From: Anodontia alba
Taxonomy: Eukaryota; Mollusca; Bivalvia; Lucinida; Lucinidae
Direction of reading: 5' to 3'
DNA: 64,000 nt
Assembly (NCBI GenBank): GCA_964016985.1
Contig: OZ024830.1
Location: forward strand, 14,204,295 to 14,268,294
The position numbers were made by a program, and so were the translations under genes. Below, one piece after another: positions 38,002-51,500 of this stretch. The notes below the pieces were generated by a model. That model was not told the origin of the DNA, made no database searches, and saw only the letters and a list, made by a program, of their open reading frames with translations. Within the stretch, counting starts at the first letter, position 1. Every line of letters begins with the position of its first letter.

Positions 38002-39476
38002 AATTTCCGGACCAAAAATGTTCGGTTTACCGTTGTATCTTCGTAATGCAGCCCGTCAACACCAATCAAGTGCAGCATATAAAATGCGCAAGAAAAAAAC
38101 AAAAGAAAACGGAGAGAAAGAGTGAGAGAAAGGAGGAAAATGCGGGATCAAATCGCAAACAAATCAAAAAAAAAAAAAAAAAAAAAAAACTCCATGCGCA
38201 TACATTTTCCCACCGTGACCCCTGCGCCATAACCTTTCGTGAGTGCAAAATATTGGCAGTGCTTGATTGTAAATAATTACATATCTACTTTCTTTTTCAA
38301 GTAAGCTAAGTTTGACAAATTGCTTATGTTGGATTCCAGAGGTAAATATCCAACCCTTCCCTCATTTTTCAAAACCCTTGTCCGTTCTAAGGCTATTGAC
38401 CAAGACAAAGCTAAATTCAAATTGTCAAACGTCTCAAATGCATCGTGATTTTCAGCTGTTGAGTCAAAACAATCATTTTGTATTTGCTTTGTGAATGCAA
38501 TTCAAAAATACAAACAGATAAGACCAGTACATTTAGAAGCAGTTCGTTTTATTTCAAGTGGAATATTACTGTCCAAATTCAATTATAGGCGAAATTTGAT
38601 AACTGTGCAATATCTACCAACTGCAATTCCGTTCGAGTGCGGGCCAAACTGTTTCACAGTTTGCCTATACAGATTTGTAGATTGGTCTGTAGATCTGTCA
38701 GAAAAATCTTCATCGTCGCTTGATGAGACTTGAACTTGCTCGTTTTGAATGGCAATCGTTGCCGCATTCACCATGCGGTTGATTGCCGCCATATTACTTC
38801 CGTAAGAGCATGATGAGTGGTACCGCATGCGCAGTGATCATTTCGGGAGCCCATATTATTCTAAAAATTCAATGGGAAAATATGAATTTAGTGATATCAC
38901 AGATTCACTCCTATTTAGTGATATCACAAAATCGAATTAGTGATATCAAAAAATAGATTTTGTGATGTCACTAAATAGAAATAATTTGCGATATCACTAA
39001 ATCGAATTAAAGATATCACAAAATCGAATTAATGATATCACAAAATCGATTTAGTGATATCACTAAATAGAATAAGTGATGTCACTAAATAGAATTAGTG
39101 ATATCATAAAATCATGCCCATTTTGTGATATCACACACACAAAATCGATTTTGTGATATCACAAATTCTGTTATGTGATATCACTAAATCGATTTTGTGA
39201 TATCAAAAATATAGGAGTTATAATAAAACGGCACCTCATAGCACCCACCCCACAGATGGCCGGGCATGCGCAGATGAAGAACGTCATTTCGGGGGACGAA
39301 ATGTACCATTAACTCGTGTCATGGCTCATTATGTTTGTCGCTTGTTTATTTTCAGGCACAGAACTGGGAGGCAGAAGAATGTAAGTTGTGCTTTTTGTAG
39401 ATATACGTCGCAATTAAGGGTGCATTAATGTGTTTGATATGCAGACATACTTTATTTCTACTCTGGTGACGCTATG

Positions 39477-39509
<33 letters not shown>

Positions 39510-42500
39510 AATTGGTATACCAATGCTCCGGCGTCCGTCGACCGTCCGTCGTCCGTCGTCCGTCGTTCACATTGTCAATTAAGTAGATCTCAGAAGCCAG
39601 TAAGCCAATCTTGATCAAATTTCATGTGTAGCATCATTGGATAGGGAGGAAGGCTGCATAAAGTTTTGGAGCAGATTGGATCAAACTTTGGTTTCAATAG
39701 CAATAAAAACTTTCATAGACTTATAATTGGGGAAACGGTGTCCGCCCAATAACTTGTTTAATTTTCACCGGAGCTTGCAGGACAAAGGACAGGCATATAA
39801 TCTAGGAGGAGATCAAATTTGGGCCAGGTCGGAATATTACCTTCGTAGGTACTCCCTTGAAGATTGAAAAAAAATGCCCATATACTTATAATGGGGAAAA
39901 TGTTGTCCCATCTGTAAAACTTCATTTTTTATCGGAGTTGATCAAATTCGCTGATAACCAGGATGGGCATAGAGGAGTCTCGGCTGTTCGAAATTCATTG
40001 ATATCGGACAATTGATGTTGGAACCATCTGTCCTTGAAAGCCAGATAAAGCCAATATTTTATCTTGTCCGCTCAATAACTTGTTTATTTTTTATATTTTC
40101 ATGAAATTTGCTGATAACAAGGACAAGCAAAAAATCTCGGAGGAGTTCGAATTAGGGCCAGGTCCCCAGCTAGCATTCTATGTAAATCTACATCGGGCCG
40201 TCATCGGCCCGTCAGCTACCCTGACGGGCTGATGACGGCCCGATATAGATTTACGTAGAATGCTGACTGGGTCGGAATATTCACTTTGGAGCTACGTCCC
40301 ATTGAAGATTGAAAAAAAATGCCTAACCTAATGGGGGAAATGTTGTCCGATGGATAATAACTTCATATTTTATCGGAAGTTGATCAAACTTGCTGATAAG
40401 CATGATGGGCATAGAATCTCGGCTGAGTTTGAAATTCTGTAATATCGGGCAATTCTCGTTCGAGTAATCTGCCCATGAGCGCCAAAAAGCCAGTATATGA
40501 CCCCAGTCAGCATTCTACGTAAATCTATATCGGGCCGTCATCGGCCCGTCAGGGTATCTAACGGGCCGATGACGGCCCGATGTAGATTTACGTAGAATGC
40601 TAGCTGGGACCTTGTCCGCTCAATAACTTGTTTAGTTTTTATCCGATCTTCATCAAACTTGCAGGAAACTAGAACAGGCAGAAATCTCGAAAGAGTTTTA
40701 AATTGGACTAGATCAGAATGTTCATTTCGGAGATGTCCCCTTGAAGGTCGAAAAAATTGCCCATTGATTTATAATGGGGGTATTGTTGTCTGATAGATAT
40801 TGACTTCATTTTCATCACAAGTTGATCAAACTTGCTGCTATCCAGGATGGGCATAGAGTCTCGGCTGAGTTCAAAATTCAGCGATATTGGGCAATGTAGA
40901 ATGGAGTTATGTGCCCTTGAGTGTCAGTAAAAGCCCAAATTTGATCTTGTCCACTCGATAACTTGTTTTTATCTTGTCTGGATGATAGCAGACTGGCATG
41001 AAATTTGCAGGTATCCAGGACAGGCAATGGTAAACTTTAGAATTATTTGCCTTTCGGCATAAAACTTGCCCATACAAAGTTGGTGCATTAATAATGGCTA
41101 AGTTTTTTGATCGGAAGTTAATTAAACTTGCTAATAAGCAGGATGAGCATAGATCAGGTGAGCGGTACAGGCTCATTGAGCGTCTTGTTTTGAGTTTCAT
41201 AAAATAAATTTGGACAAAGACAAATATCTGTAATAACAGAAGTTTCAATCAAATTTAACGTAATATGCGCCACAAAAAAATATAAATAAAATAAAATAAA
41301 ATAAAAATAAATAAATAAATCGGTTCACTTATAAAGATTTTATGGCTAAAATAATTTTGAACAGCGATTTTGCATTGGACAGGGAAAATAATCCTTGATA
41401 ATGTTTTGATTCTGAAAACTTTCATGTTCTGAATCAGATGTTTAGACCCATAGTGTTTTGTAACTGTTTGAATCAGATGTTTAGACCCATAGTGTTTTGT
41501 AACTGTTTATGGAAGTTCCGAGCACCTGTTATCAAATGTGAAGAGTTATTTAGGTTTTGTTGGAAAATAATTATCTTCCTTGCTAGAAATTTTCTATAAT
41601 AAATTCTCTGTCAAAGTTGATTATGTGCATACAATTTTCATTTATTGACCGATTTCCGAACGATTAGTACTTAATTGTGAAATCAATTTTTACTCAGGCA
41701 CACAGTAGAATTGCCATGAGAACTTGTCATAGTGATTAATTTGATTTCTATGTTTTCGCTTTGATGCATTGACTGAGTTGGGAGCCTTTATGCGAACCGT
41801 ATTTCTGTATTAAGAGTAGCATCGGGACTCAGCTTGAAGTTGGCTGGCCGTAAAAGTGCTTTAACGCCCCCCCCCACCCCCACCCCCGCCCCCCCCCCCC
41901 TAGTATTACTCTTTGTTGCTTTGTGGTTTATTCTAGGAGGTTGGTTTATTCTAGGAGTCTTGCCTTGTATTATTTTGTTGTTGTAGTTTTCAGTCCTTTT
42001 AGCATTGCGATTACCTCGCTTGCTTGGAGAAGAGAGATATAATCTTAGTGCGTTTCGGATGTTTTTTCGATTTGCGCTTGTTTGATTTTGTCTGTTTCCT
42101 CTTCGTCTTCGTGTCTGGGATGGGCTGCGGCTTGTTATTGTGGCACGCCTTGGACTTTTTTCTTACCTTTTTTGTTTATGAATCTCCAAACTAAATGAGA
42201 ATTTTATCCGATACCCTATTATCAGAGCTGAAAAGGTACACATTTATATAGTTCTAATCCAGATAACACACAGGGCAATTTGTTCACATTGTATATGCAT
42301 GTACAGTCGACTCTCGTTATCTCGAACTCCAAGGGACACACTGTAATACTTCGAGATATCCGTACCTCGACATATCAGAGTTGAGAGAGTGAGGAAAACA
42401 ATAAATTGAATAACCACATTTAACAAATGAATATGTAATTTCACTCCTGAAGTTAGAAATATATATATAAAATAATGTGGAAAAGAGGAGAAATTGCTCC

Positions 42501-45500
42501 TTTCTCCTCTTTTCCACATTATTTTGTTACCTGTTGTCATAGTTTCATGTTAAAACAGGGACCAGATTTTCATTTCGAGATAAGCGGTAATTCGAAATAA
42601 GCGAGTTCGAGATAACGAGGTTCGACTGTATATCGGCTGAAACTGATCGAACACTAACTGATGCTGATGTCAAGCCGCACACAATGTAGAAATTATCTCG
42701 TTTACAACGTTTTTGTGCTATTCCAGACCAAGGGATTCCAACTCTTTGTGAGGGAGACAGAGTAACAAGAGGTCCCGCATGGAACTGGGGAAATGAGGTA
42801 AAATCTAAGGCCTTCGAAATTACTGATAGCACGAGTGGGTAGCAACAATGGACTGGAGCCAATTTTCTGACTTTACCAACAATATGCCACTTGCATGGTC
42901 AGGAGGTTCATGGTCAGAAACCGCTATGGGGCATTATTTTACTTCGTGGGGTGGTGGTGGTGGTGGTTGGGGGGGGGGGTTTAGGATGGGGGGGGGTGGT
43001 ACATAGCTTCATGTATAACGTAGTACCAAAAAGTCCTATTAATCTGCTTTTGGTAGTACAGATGTGCGGCCCGAACACCCCCTTTTTCAGCCCTGGAAGT
43101 ATACGAATAAACCCCCTTTTAACTGCACAATACATTAACTATAGATAAAATGCTATTCTATTCTGTATTTCACACCTTCCACAGAAAAACCAAAACAAAA
43201 CACAAAAACACACACAAAAAAAAAAAAAAAAAAAAACAACCGAAAGTTCAGTCGTCTTATAGAGTCTAAATCTAAAAGATCCCTTAGGCAGTTACCTATG
43301 TGACATAACTATTCCCGCTTAAATGATCACGTCATGAGATTTTGCGACTGTTGATGAATACCGCTCGTGGCAATTGTGGACATATCAAGGCGCGATGGGA
43401 CAATCACTATATTTGCCTGTCTTGTTCATCATGTTCTATATCTTAAACTTGTTCTGTTTGCTGCCAGTGGTCGCAGAGCGTCTGGATACTCGCTGACAAA
43501 TGAAGACTTTATGCTACGAGGAAGTCAGTAATGACTAACAGAAGACATAACAAGAAGAGAAAAAGAAATGTATCAGAGCCGTCTGATAGTGTTTCTTTGG
43601 ATGGGAGCACCGCCCCACATAGCTCTACTGCCAGGGCCTGGACCAATCTAGGTGGCAGCATAGTAGGGCTCAAAGCTACAAGACATTAAGTCCACCAGTC
43701 ACCGGTCAACCAGTCATCAGTCAACCAGTCACCGGGCAACATTTCACTAGTCAACCTGTCACCGGTCATCCAATCACCGATCAACCAGTCACCCGTCAGG
43801 ATTTCACCAGTCATCCAGTCACCGGTCAACCAGTCACTGGTCAACCAATCACTGGTCAACCAATCACCAGTCGACCAGGCACCGGCCAACGAGGCACCAG
43901 TCAACCAGGCACCAGTCAGCCAATCACCAGTCAGATCTTACTAGGCACCAGTCACCGGTCATCTAATATGGACCACCAGGCACCGAGCACTACTCACCAG
44001 TCACCAGTCATTTAATTACCAGTCAACAATAACCAGTCATCCAGTCACTGGTCATTGGACACCAGTCAACATATCCAGCATCAATCTGTCGTCATCATAC
44101 CATGGTAATGAATGCAGACTAGCCAGTCATATGAATCTGGGCTCTTAGCATTCATTCGGACATGAGTCTCAGAACCCAGCTACTTATAGTAGGAATCTAT
44201 TACCACTTGAGCCTGACCTCTCCAATGTCAGACCAGTGTGGTAATAGAACCTCCAAATACTTGGAGGTCAAATGAAAAACATTCTTAACAGACTAGACAA
44301 TCTCTTAATGATCAGTCTAAAAGAAAACATAGATCAAAGAAGAAAAGAAGACATAGATCGTCGTCGTCTTCCTCTTCTTCTAAATCGGCCTCTTCTGATT
44401 CATATAAGCAAAATATCGAAGCGGTCAAAGCATTCTCATAAAAGGAGAAGAAGACGATAGACATCGTCTTCTTCTTCTTCATCTTCTACACAACCAGAAA
44501 ATGATTACGGTCGATGCAGAAGTGGTACAAATAGCCAAAGACTCAGGTTCTGATTCAGAAGCTGAGGTTTGGTCATTTAATAGGGCTATAAATGAAGTTT
44601 TTAGGCTCTTGCCTCAAGAATTATGCCCCCCACCCCCGCGCGAGAGAGTTAAGCCACTTTCTGGGACTAAACATTTAATGAAGGCACATGCGACTCCATT
44701 ATTAGTACTTCCCCAATCAAAGCTGGTCGAAAACACAACCAAATTCATACAAAATAAATTGGATACTGACAAATGCAGTAAAGATTGGATATGCCCTCAA
44801 AATTTGGTTATGTCGCTAGCACCTACCAAATGTTATAAAAAAGTCTTTTTTGACGTTTATTTTACTACACTGCAGCTGGTGTTAGTGCCGTGTAGAGGCG
44901 GTAGAACGTCTCCCCGTACTTCATCATAGTGCAGATTATATATAATTTCCTTTGGGATCATTGCGCCCATTGTGGTATCTTTGAAAATGGAGTTCTGCTC
45001 ATGTATACTCTAGAGGGCGTAGGCAGTGTTGCAAACGTCATTACTGCTTATGAAGAGTCTCATTAAAACCGAGACTCCCAATGTTATAATCTGTAGTGGG
45101 TCCTTTGTTTCCAAAGGCAATCTTTTTGATGGTTATTCCCTACAGAAAATATACCACCATTTGAGGCAGACGCTTCCCTGTTAGATTTATCTAACAAGGG
45201 AAGATGTTCAATTCCTGTAAAAACTTGGAAGCATGGAAAAAGAGAGCTCGTAAATTAGTGCTGTCAACTCTCATGCAGACTTGTTATCCTCAGCAGCATA
45301 TTTATGCCTACAACAGGAGGATGTCGGTTGCGGCCTTGTCTAGACCACTAGAAGCCGTAGCAAAATCGCTAAAGCATGCTACAGCTATGTCCACCATATT
45401 AGCTGCAGAAATATTTCAGGCTAGTTGCAATTCGGCATTAGCCAACTCTAAATTGCTTTTAGAGAATTCTAGTTATGAGTTAGGAATGCTCCGATAAATT

Positions 45501-48500
45501 CTAAAACCCTGTTTGATGGAAAAATTAAAGCCTCCTCTTCGTCAAATATTCCTGTACATCAAAGCTTTTCGCTCCGTCAAGAGCTCTTAAAATATCTAAC
45601 CTTCCTAACAAACCTTCTAGACCTAAACAGACACAACCGTACAGGCCTAAAACACAAACTCAGTCCCTTACGGTAAGTAACAGAAGTCCTTCATTAAGAG
45701 GAGTAGTAACCCTAAACAGTTCCCATCCTCAAAACTTGCCTCTTCTTCCACAAAGTCTGAAAGCCAACTCTTCCACTGCCAGTCTTGCCAAGTCCGGATA
45801 TTCCAGTGGGGGAAGACTGGCCCACTTTGTGGAACAATGGGAAAAACTAACAGACAACAAATGGGTCCTCTCAATCGTTCGAAACGGTTTCAGGATACCA
45901 TTCAGGTTAATTCCTCCCCTGTCGTCAGTTCCGATAAGGCTGAATCAATCTTTCTTACCGTTACTTCGAGAAGAGATCGAAACTCTTCTCCAGAAACGGG
46001 CAGTGAAAAGGGTACAAGATCCAGGAACTCCCGGCTTTTATTTCCGATTATTCCTTGTACCAAAAAGAATGGAAAGTTACGCCCAATAATAGATCTCTTT
46101 TACTGAACCTTTATATAGAGAAACAACCATTCAGGATGGAGACAGTCAAGCCAGTAAGACAATCAGTTGTGAACAACGACTAGGCTGTCTTCATAGACTT
46201 GACAGATGCTTACCTTCACGATCCGATTCATCCTCAATCCAGAAAGTATCTTCGGTTCGTCTACGAAGATCATATATTCCAATTCAGGGCCTTATCCTTC
46301 GGAATATATCTAAGTCCGTGGATTTTCACCAAATTAATGGACATAATAGCATCGCACCTGCGTCAACTGCCATTTCAGTTTTCCGTACCTAGACGGTTGG
46401 CTGATAAGAGATCTGATTCGCAGTCGACTGCTATATCAGACAAAACATTGCCTTCAGGAAGTTAAAGATCTAGGTTCCATTCCAAATCTGAAGAAGTCAG
46501 AATTGATACCAGCTCAGAATTTCACGTTCAAATGCACGGAATTTTAGTAACACAGCAAACGTTAGTCAGGGTTCCAGCAGACTGAGTCGAGGCCCTGATT
46601 TTGACTATCAAATCAATTCTTTCCTGCAATCCACTATCGGCACGAACTTTCCTTTCTCTTTTGGGCAAACTCAGTGCAGCAGCAGACTTTGTTCTCCTAG
46701 GCAGACTTCACTTACGACCTCTGCAAATATGTCTCTTGTCTGTCTGGAGACCTCACATTCTTCCTTTCGATCATCAGATCACGATCAGCAGTATGATTCG
46801 ATTTAATCTAAACTGGTGGATGGACAACAATCGCTTCGCACTAGGAACTTCCATCCACCCTCCGGATCCCAATGTATTCTTCTTTGCGGATGCCAGTCAT
46901 TATGGATGGGGAGCTCATTTAGAGCCGATGAGACTATCCTTTCATGGTCGCTGGACGGAAGACCAATCCCAGCTCCATATCAATATGCTAAAAATGATGG
47001 CCATACGCTTCGCACTGAAGAAAAGCCATAACATTTATTCACCATTCTTGTGTCATGATATCTACCGACAACACGAAAGTGGTCTACTATATCAACAAAC
47101 AAGGTGGAACACATTCTCCCAATCTAGATGTCCCAATGTTTAGGGATATGGGAGATTCTCAGTTGGTGCCTGGAACACGATGTCGTAATCAGTGTTCGTC
47201 ATATTCCAGGCAAATTCAACATTTTGGCAGACCGCATCTCGAGGTTGGACAGACTCGTCAAAACTGAATGGGCATTGTACCAATCGATCGCAAAGTCCAT
47301 ATTCTAAATGCTCAATTATCCCAAAGTGGACCTGTTTGCGACACGATTCAATCACAAACTCCCATTGTATGTACATCCAGTTTACCGACAGCCATGCCTT
47401 AGCAGTCGACGCTCTCTCAATGAACTGGAATCTACTCCATGCATATGCATTTCCTCCTACAATTCTGATACCTTCTATTCTAGCCAAGATACGTCAATCT
47501 CAGTGCAGAATAGCTCTCATTGCTCCCTTTTGGCCTCAACTGGTTCTTAGAGGCACTACAACTTCTAGTGTCAGCTCCAATTCGTCTTCAGCTATTTCCC
47601 AAACGTCTGACACAGTCAAAAGGGAAATTTATACACCAAAATCTCCCATTACTCGACCTTCGCGCTTGGGAGTTATCAAACAATCAATCAGAGATAAAAA
47701 AAAAAAAAACTTTTCGCAAAACATTGCAGATTTTGTCCCAAAATCAAGACGAACATCTGCTCAGAAAATTTATGATGCGAAATGGATCGTATACTCTAAT
47801 TGGTGTCATAGAAAGAAGGTTAATCCGGTCTAGGCCCCTCTTACAGTTAAAGCTAATTTCCTCATTTACCTTTTCTCGGAGAAAAAGTATCCAATAAATA
47901 CCATCAAAGGATATAGAGCCGTGATCTCTAATACTCTTAAATTTAAAACTGGTAATAGAGTCGGATCTAATCCAGTCTTGTCAGAATTAATTAGGTCTTT
48001 CAAATTGCTACGTCCAGTACAAAGAACTCTTACTCCTAAATGGGATTTACTTTGGGTCTTAACCTGTCTTCAGAAAGCCCCATATGAACCTCTACATAAG
48101 GCTTCTAGTTACTATCAAGACAGCCTTTTTATTAGCTCTTGCCCCTGCTAAAAGATATAGCGAAATTCATGCTTTGGCAATGGATGCAAATCATTTAAGA
48201 TTCAACAAATCTGATGGATCAGTTTCATCGATAGTCCAAACTGGTTTCTTAGCGAAAAATCAGCTTCCATCTGTCAACCCAGATTCTATAGTTATCCATA
48301 GTTTAGCTCGAACATGTAAAAGGGAACAATCGGATAGACTCTTATGCCCGATAAGAGTGTTAAAATTCTACCTTAAAATGACTAGTTTCTACCGTCAGAA
48401 TAGAACTAGATTATGTCTACCTATCAAAGGCAATCAAGATATCTCAAAAGCTTCGGTTTCAAGATGGATATTTTATACTATTAAACTTGTCTATAGGAAA

Positions 48501-51500
48501 CTCACCAAGAGAGACATTTCTTTCCTAAAGATTAAAGCTCATGAAGTTAGGGCTCTTTCTTCTTCTTTGGCATTCTTTGATAAGGTTCCTCTTAATGAAA
48601 TCCTCAAAGCAGCGATCTGGAATCATTCTTCTACGTTAGCTAAATTCTTCCTGAGGGACTTGTCTCAACAAGCAGAAAATCTCCAGAAATTGGGCCCAAT
48701 AGTTGTGGCCCAAAAGGTGGTGGGGCCAACAAGACAGTGCCTTTGACGCCTAAAGATTGTTGACAGCCTCCGAAAACTACAGTACATATATTAAGGTAAT
48801 TAATATTCTATATATATGTAAGGAATAAGATCATTCATAGGATTATATCATTGATGTATCTTATTCCTTAGAGTTTTCTTAACCCAGAAGTGATGGGATT
48901 ATATATTGTTGGTATTAGAACTAGCTAGGGGTTGTCGGCCTCGGTGGCTCAGCTGGATGTGCGTCCGACTGGATACCAGGAGGTCGCGAGTTCGACCCCC
49001 GCTGAGGTCGGCAACATTCTTTCGTGGCTTTTGATCATGAAATATTTTCTACGGTCATTCTCTCCCTTCCGTTGATTCAAGAAGGGCAGTTGTCAGTTTC
49101 TGGCGAAAGAATGTGCACAGTAATGGTTAACCGCTTAGAGGACTAGGCCTGCCCAGTAAACATATGGTTAGGTAAATTGACCGCGCTTGACATGACCCTA
49201 TTGGATTGACTGGGCCGTAAAACTTCAACACAAACAAACAGGGAGAGCTCCTTCCTCTTTATGCAAATTATAGCACATTATCTATAGGTAAATGTATTGT
49301 GCAGTTAAAATGAAGTTTTTAAAAGTAAAACATATTTTAACTAGCAATACTTATAGATAAGAGAGTCCAACCTTCCTCCCGCGCAGCTCTAATTGTTTCT
49401 ATTGTTTTTACACATCAAAGAAACTGACACGTGATCATTTAAGCGGGAAGAGTTACGTCACACAGGTAACTGCCTAAGGAACCTTCTGGATTAAGACTCT
49501 ACAAGAAGATTGAACTGTCGTTTATATTTTTTCTGTGGAAGGTGTGAAATACAGAATAGAATAGCACATTATCTATAGGTTAAGTATTGCTAGTTAAAAT
49601 ATGTTTTACTTTTAAAATCTTCATTCTTCTGACTTTGGTATACGAATGACCCCATTTGGAATTAATGTATATGTTACAGCCGTGAAATATCCATTTTTTT
49701 TTGACAAATTTGACCTAAGAGGCATTGTTTTTACCATTTTATATCAGAATTTACAAGTCTTTTCTAGAAGCCCTTTTTTTTGTAAATTCAGGTACATATA
49801 GAGTGGCAAATTTTAAAGGTAAGTTTATGAATGGGTCCCCTTTTTCACAGTTCAAGTATATGAATGAGCTGGGGTTTGAAGAAAAAAAAAAAGGTCTGCA
49901 AACCTGTACCAAAATGATACCTTTGTTACCCCCACCCACACTCACACGAGATTTCCTTATTTTTCATGAAAAGAAATAAAATCACAAGAAAAAATCAACT
50001 TCAGCCTTAATACAACAGTCATCGACCGTGACTGAAGGTTTTTGGAAATGAAGTTTAACAAACTGGGACATCAATCGCCTATAAGATGAATTTATGCGTT
50101 TAGTTACAGGTACACCACAACCTCTTATTAACACGGTTATTGGGGTCCAGACCATAAACTATTTTAGTTAAAACAACTATTTTATATCTAACCAAAAATG
50201 TAAAGATTACACAGAAAAAAAAAATGACTATGGTCTTTTTTGTATATAATCTTTACATTTTTGAGATCCGTTTTTAAACCATGGCATATCAAACCAGAGG
50301 ACCATTTTTCATTAATTTATATAAGTCTATAGCCCCGGGGCAGGGTCGGGCAGGGGCACATACCCCAGGGGCATAATTTTGATGTCAACAAATACCTTCT
50401 GCCATTGTGGCTCCATGTTGCAAATTTAAAAAAAAATCGCTTTAATCTGCGATTTTCTACATTTTTTCATTATTTTATACATGTATATAGCCCCAGGGCA
50501 GGGGCACATAACCCCTTTTGGGCAGAATTTTGATGTCAACAGAAACCTTCTGTCATTATGGCTTCATGTTGCAAGTTCCAAAACTTTCTGATTGGTTCCG
50601 GGGAAGAACGTTTTTAAAGGTTTTTCTTTTTTTACAATATATGGGCATGGCAACCATCTTGGTCATGTGACCAAACTCATATTTTGTTTTTAATTTTCAT
50701 TTCCTTGTTCCTAAAAGCTTTTATATAAAATTTGGTTACAAATGACACAGTAGTTTCTGAGAAAAATCAATTTTAATTTTGATATCTGAATGACCTTGGG
50801 CCAAGGTCCAAGAATGACCTTAACCTTGTCATCCTAGGTCATTATTTACACAAACTATGATGCGCCGAGTCCCCAATGCTACACACCAAGTTTCATGAAA
50901 ATTACCCTAACGGTTCCGGAGGAGAAGATTTTTGATTTTTGTTTTCATGTATGGGTATGGCGGCCATCTTGATCATGTGAAAAAACTCATATTATATACT
51001 TTTTATTTCCTTGTTCCTTACGTACTCTTACGACATGATAGCCGTAACAAAGGAATGAAGCATAGCTTAAAAAATATTCCGTCTTTCCTGGGAATCGAAC
51101 CCGGTCTTCCCGGTTAAAAATCCAATGCTCTAACCACTGAACCAAAGAGTCGACTCCCTGACGCAGTTGTCAGAGATTGAATATATACTTAGAGGCTATG
51201 CGTTATCTGCCAAGGCAGATAATCGAAGGTAGGAGTGCTCGGTCGTAACAATTCCCCTCTTCAAGGAAGCCATTTTCGGCGTATAAAGTCCAATCCCGGA
51301 CGAGCCCCCATCTTACGACATGATAGCCGTAACAAAGGAATGAAGCATAGCTTAAAAAATATTCCGTCTTTCCTGGGAATCGAACCCGGTCTTCCCGGTT
51401 AAAAATCCAATGCTCTAACCACTGAGCCAAAGACTTCCTGACGCAGTTGTCAGAGATTTGAATATATACTTAGAAGCTATGCGTAATCTGCCAAGGCAGA

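Larger units (their letters stand above)
35862..39246. mobile_element. 3.4-kb element with GATATC-array terminal inverted repeats
   Basis: The left end reads GAGGTGTCGTTTTATTATAA and the right end is its inverse, TTATAATAAAACGGCACCTC. Next to each end is an array of about 350 bp (35880-36213 and 38880-39210) made of GTGATATCAC and AATCGAATTAGTGATATC words every 15-30 bp. The interior holds a pogo-like MITE (36216-36537), a possible + strand exon (36593-36781), direct repeats with poly-A runs (36768-38310) and a possible - strand exon (38583-38828). Two head-in coding pieces between TIRs would suit an old autonomous DNA transposon, but no transposase motif is recognisable. Confidence 0.6.
39480..41190 (+). 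mobile_element. Second dispersed repeat with AGCTCACCTGAGC end
   Basis: It starts AGCTCACCTGAGCCGAAGG and ends CAGGTGAGCGGTACAGGC, then GCGTCTTGTT. A GTCCGTCGTCCGTCG tract follows the start. Internally, a module of about 330-350 bp recurs three times (GGGCCAGGTCGGAATATT..., CTTGTCCGCTCAATAACTTG..., GTTGATCAAACTTGCTG...). Two 107-bp hairpin elements (40165-40271 and 40502-40608) are inserted and interrupt modules that are intact elsewhere in the same repeat. It lies in intron 7. No coding sequence. Confidence 0.65.
43117..49625 (+). mobile_element. Degenerate full-length DIRS-type tyrosine-recombinase retrotransposon
   Basis: Seen: inverted terminal repeats (43117-43340 and 49425-49625) share GCTATTCTATTCTGTATTTC, CACACCTTCCACAGAAAA, CCTTAGGCAGTTACCT and CCCGCTTAAATGATCACGT with the reverse on the right. 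An internal complementary region (49271-49360) holds the reverse complement of both outer ends side by side. Between them lie, in order, gag-like, reverse transcriptase, RNase H and tyrosine recombinase fragments on the + strand. This is canonical DIRS architecture (family knowledge). Frameshifts, stops and lost catalytic residues show that it is dead. A SINE (48934-49240) lies between the recombinase and the internal complementary region. It sits in intron 8 of the CRTAC1-like gene in the same orientation. Confidence 0.9.

Noticed and set aside
48934..49010. tRNA gene with a nearly intact acceptor stem
   Set aside because: The same head with the same body occurs at 33465-33720, so it is a SINE.
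51060..51140. tRNA-Lys gene on the minus strand
   Set aside because: The anticodon stem does not pair and the unit is part of a repeated SINE.
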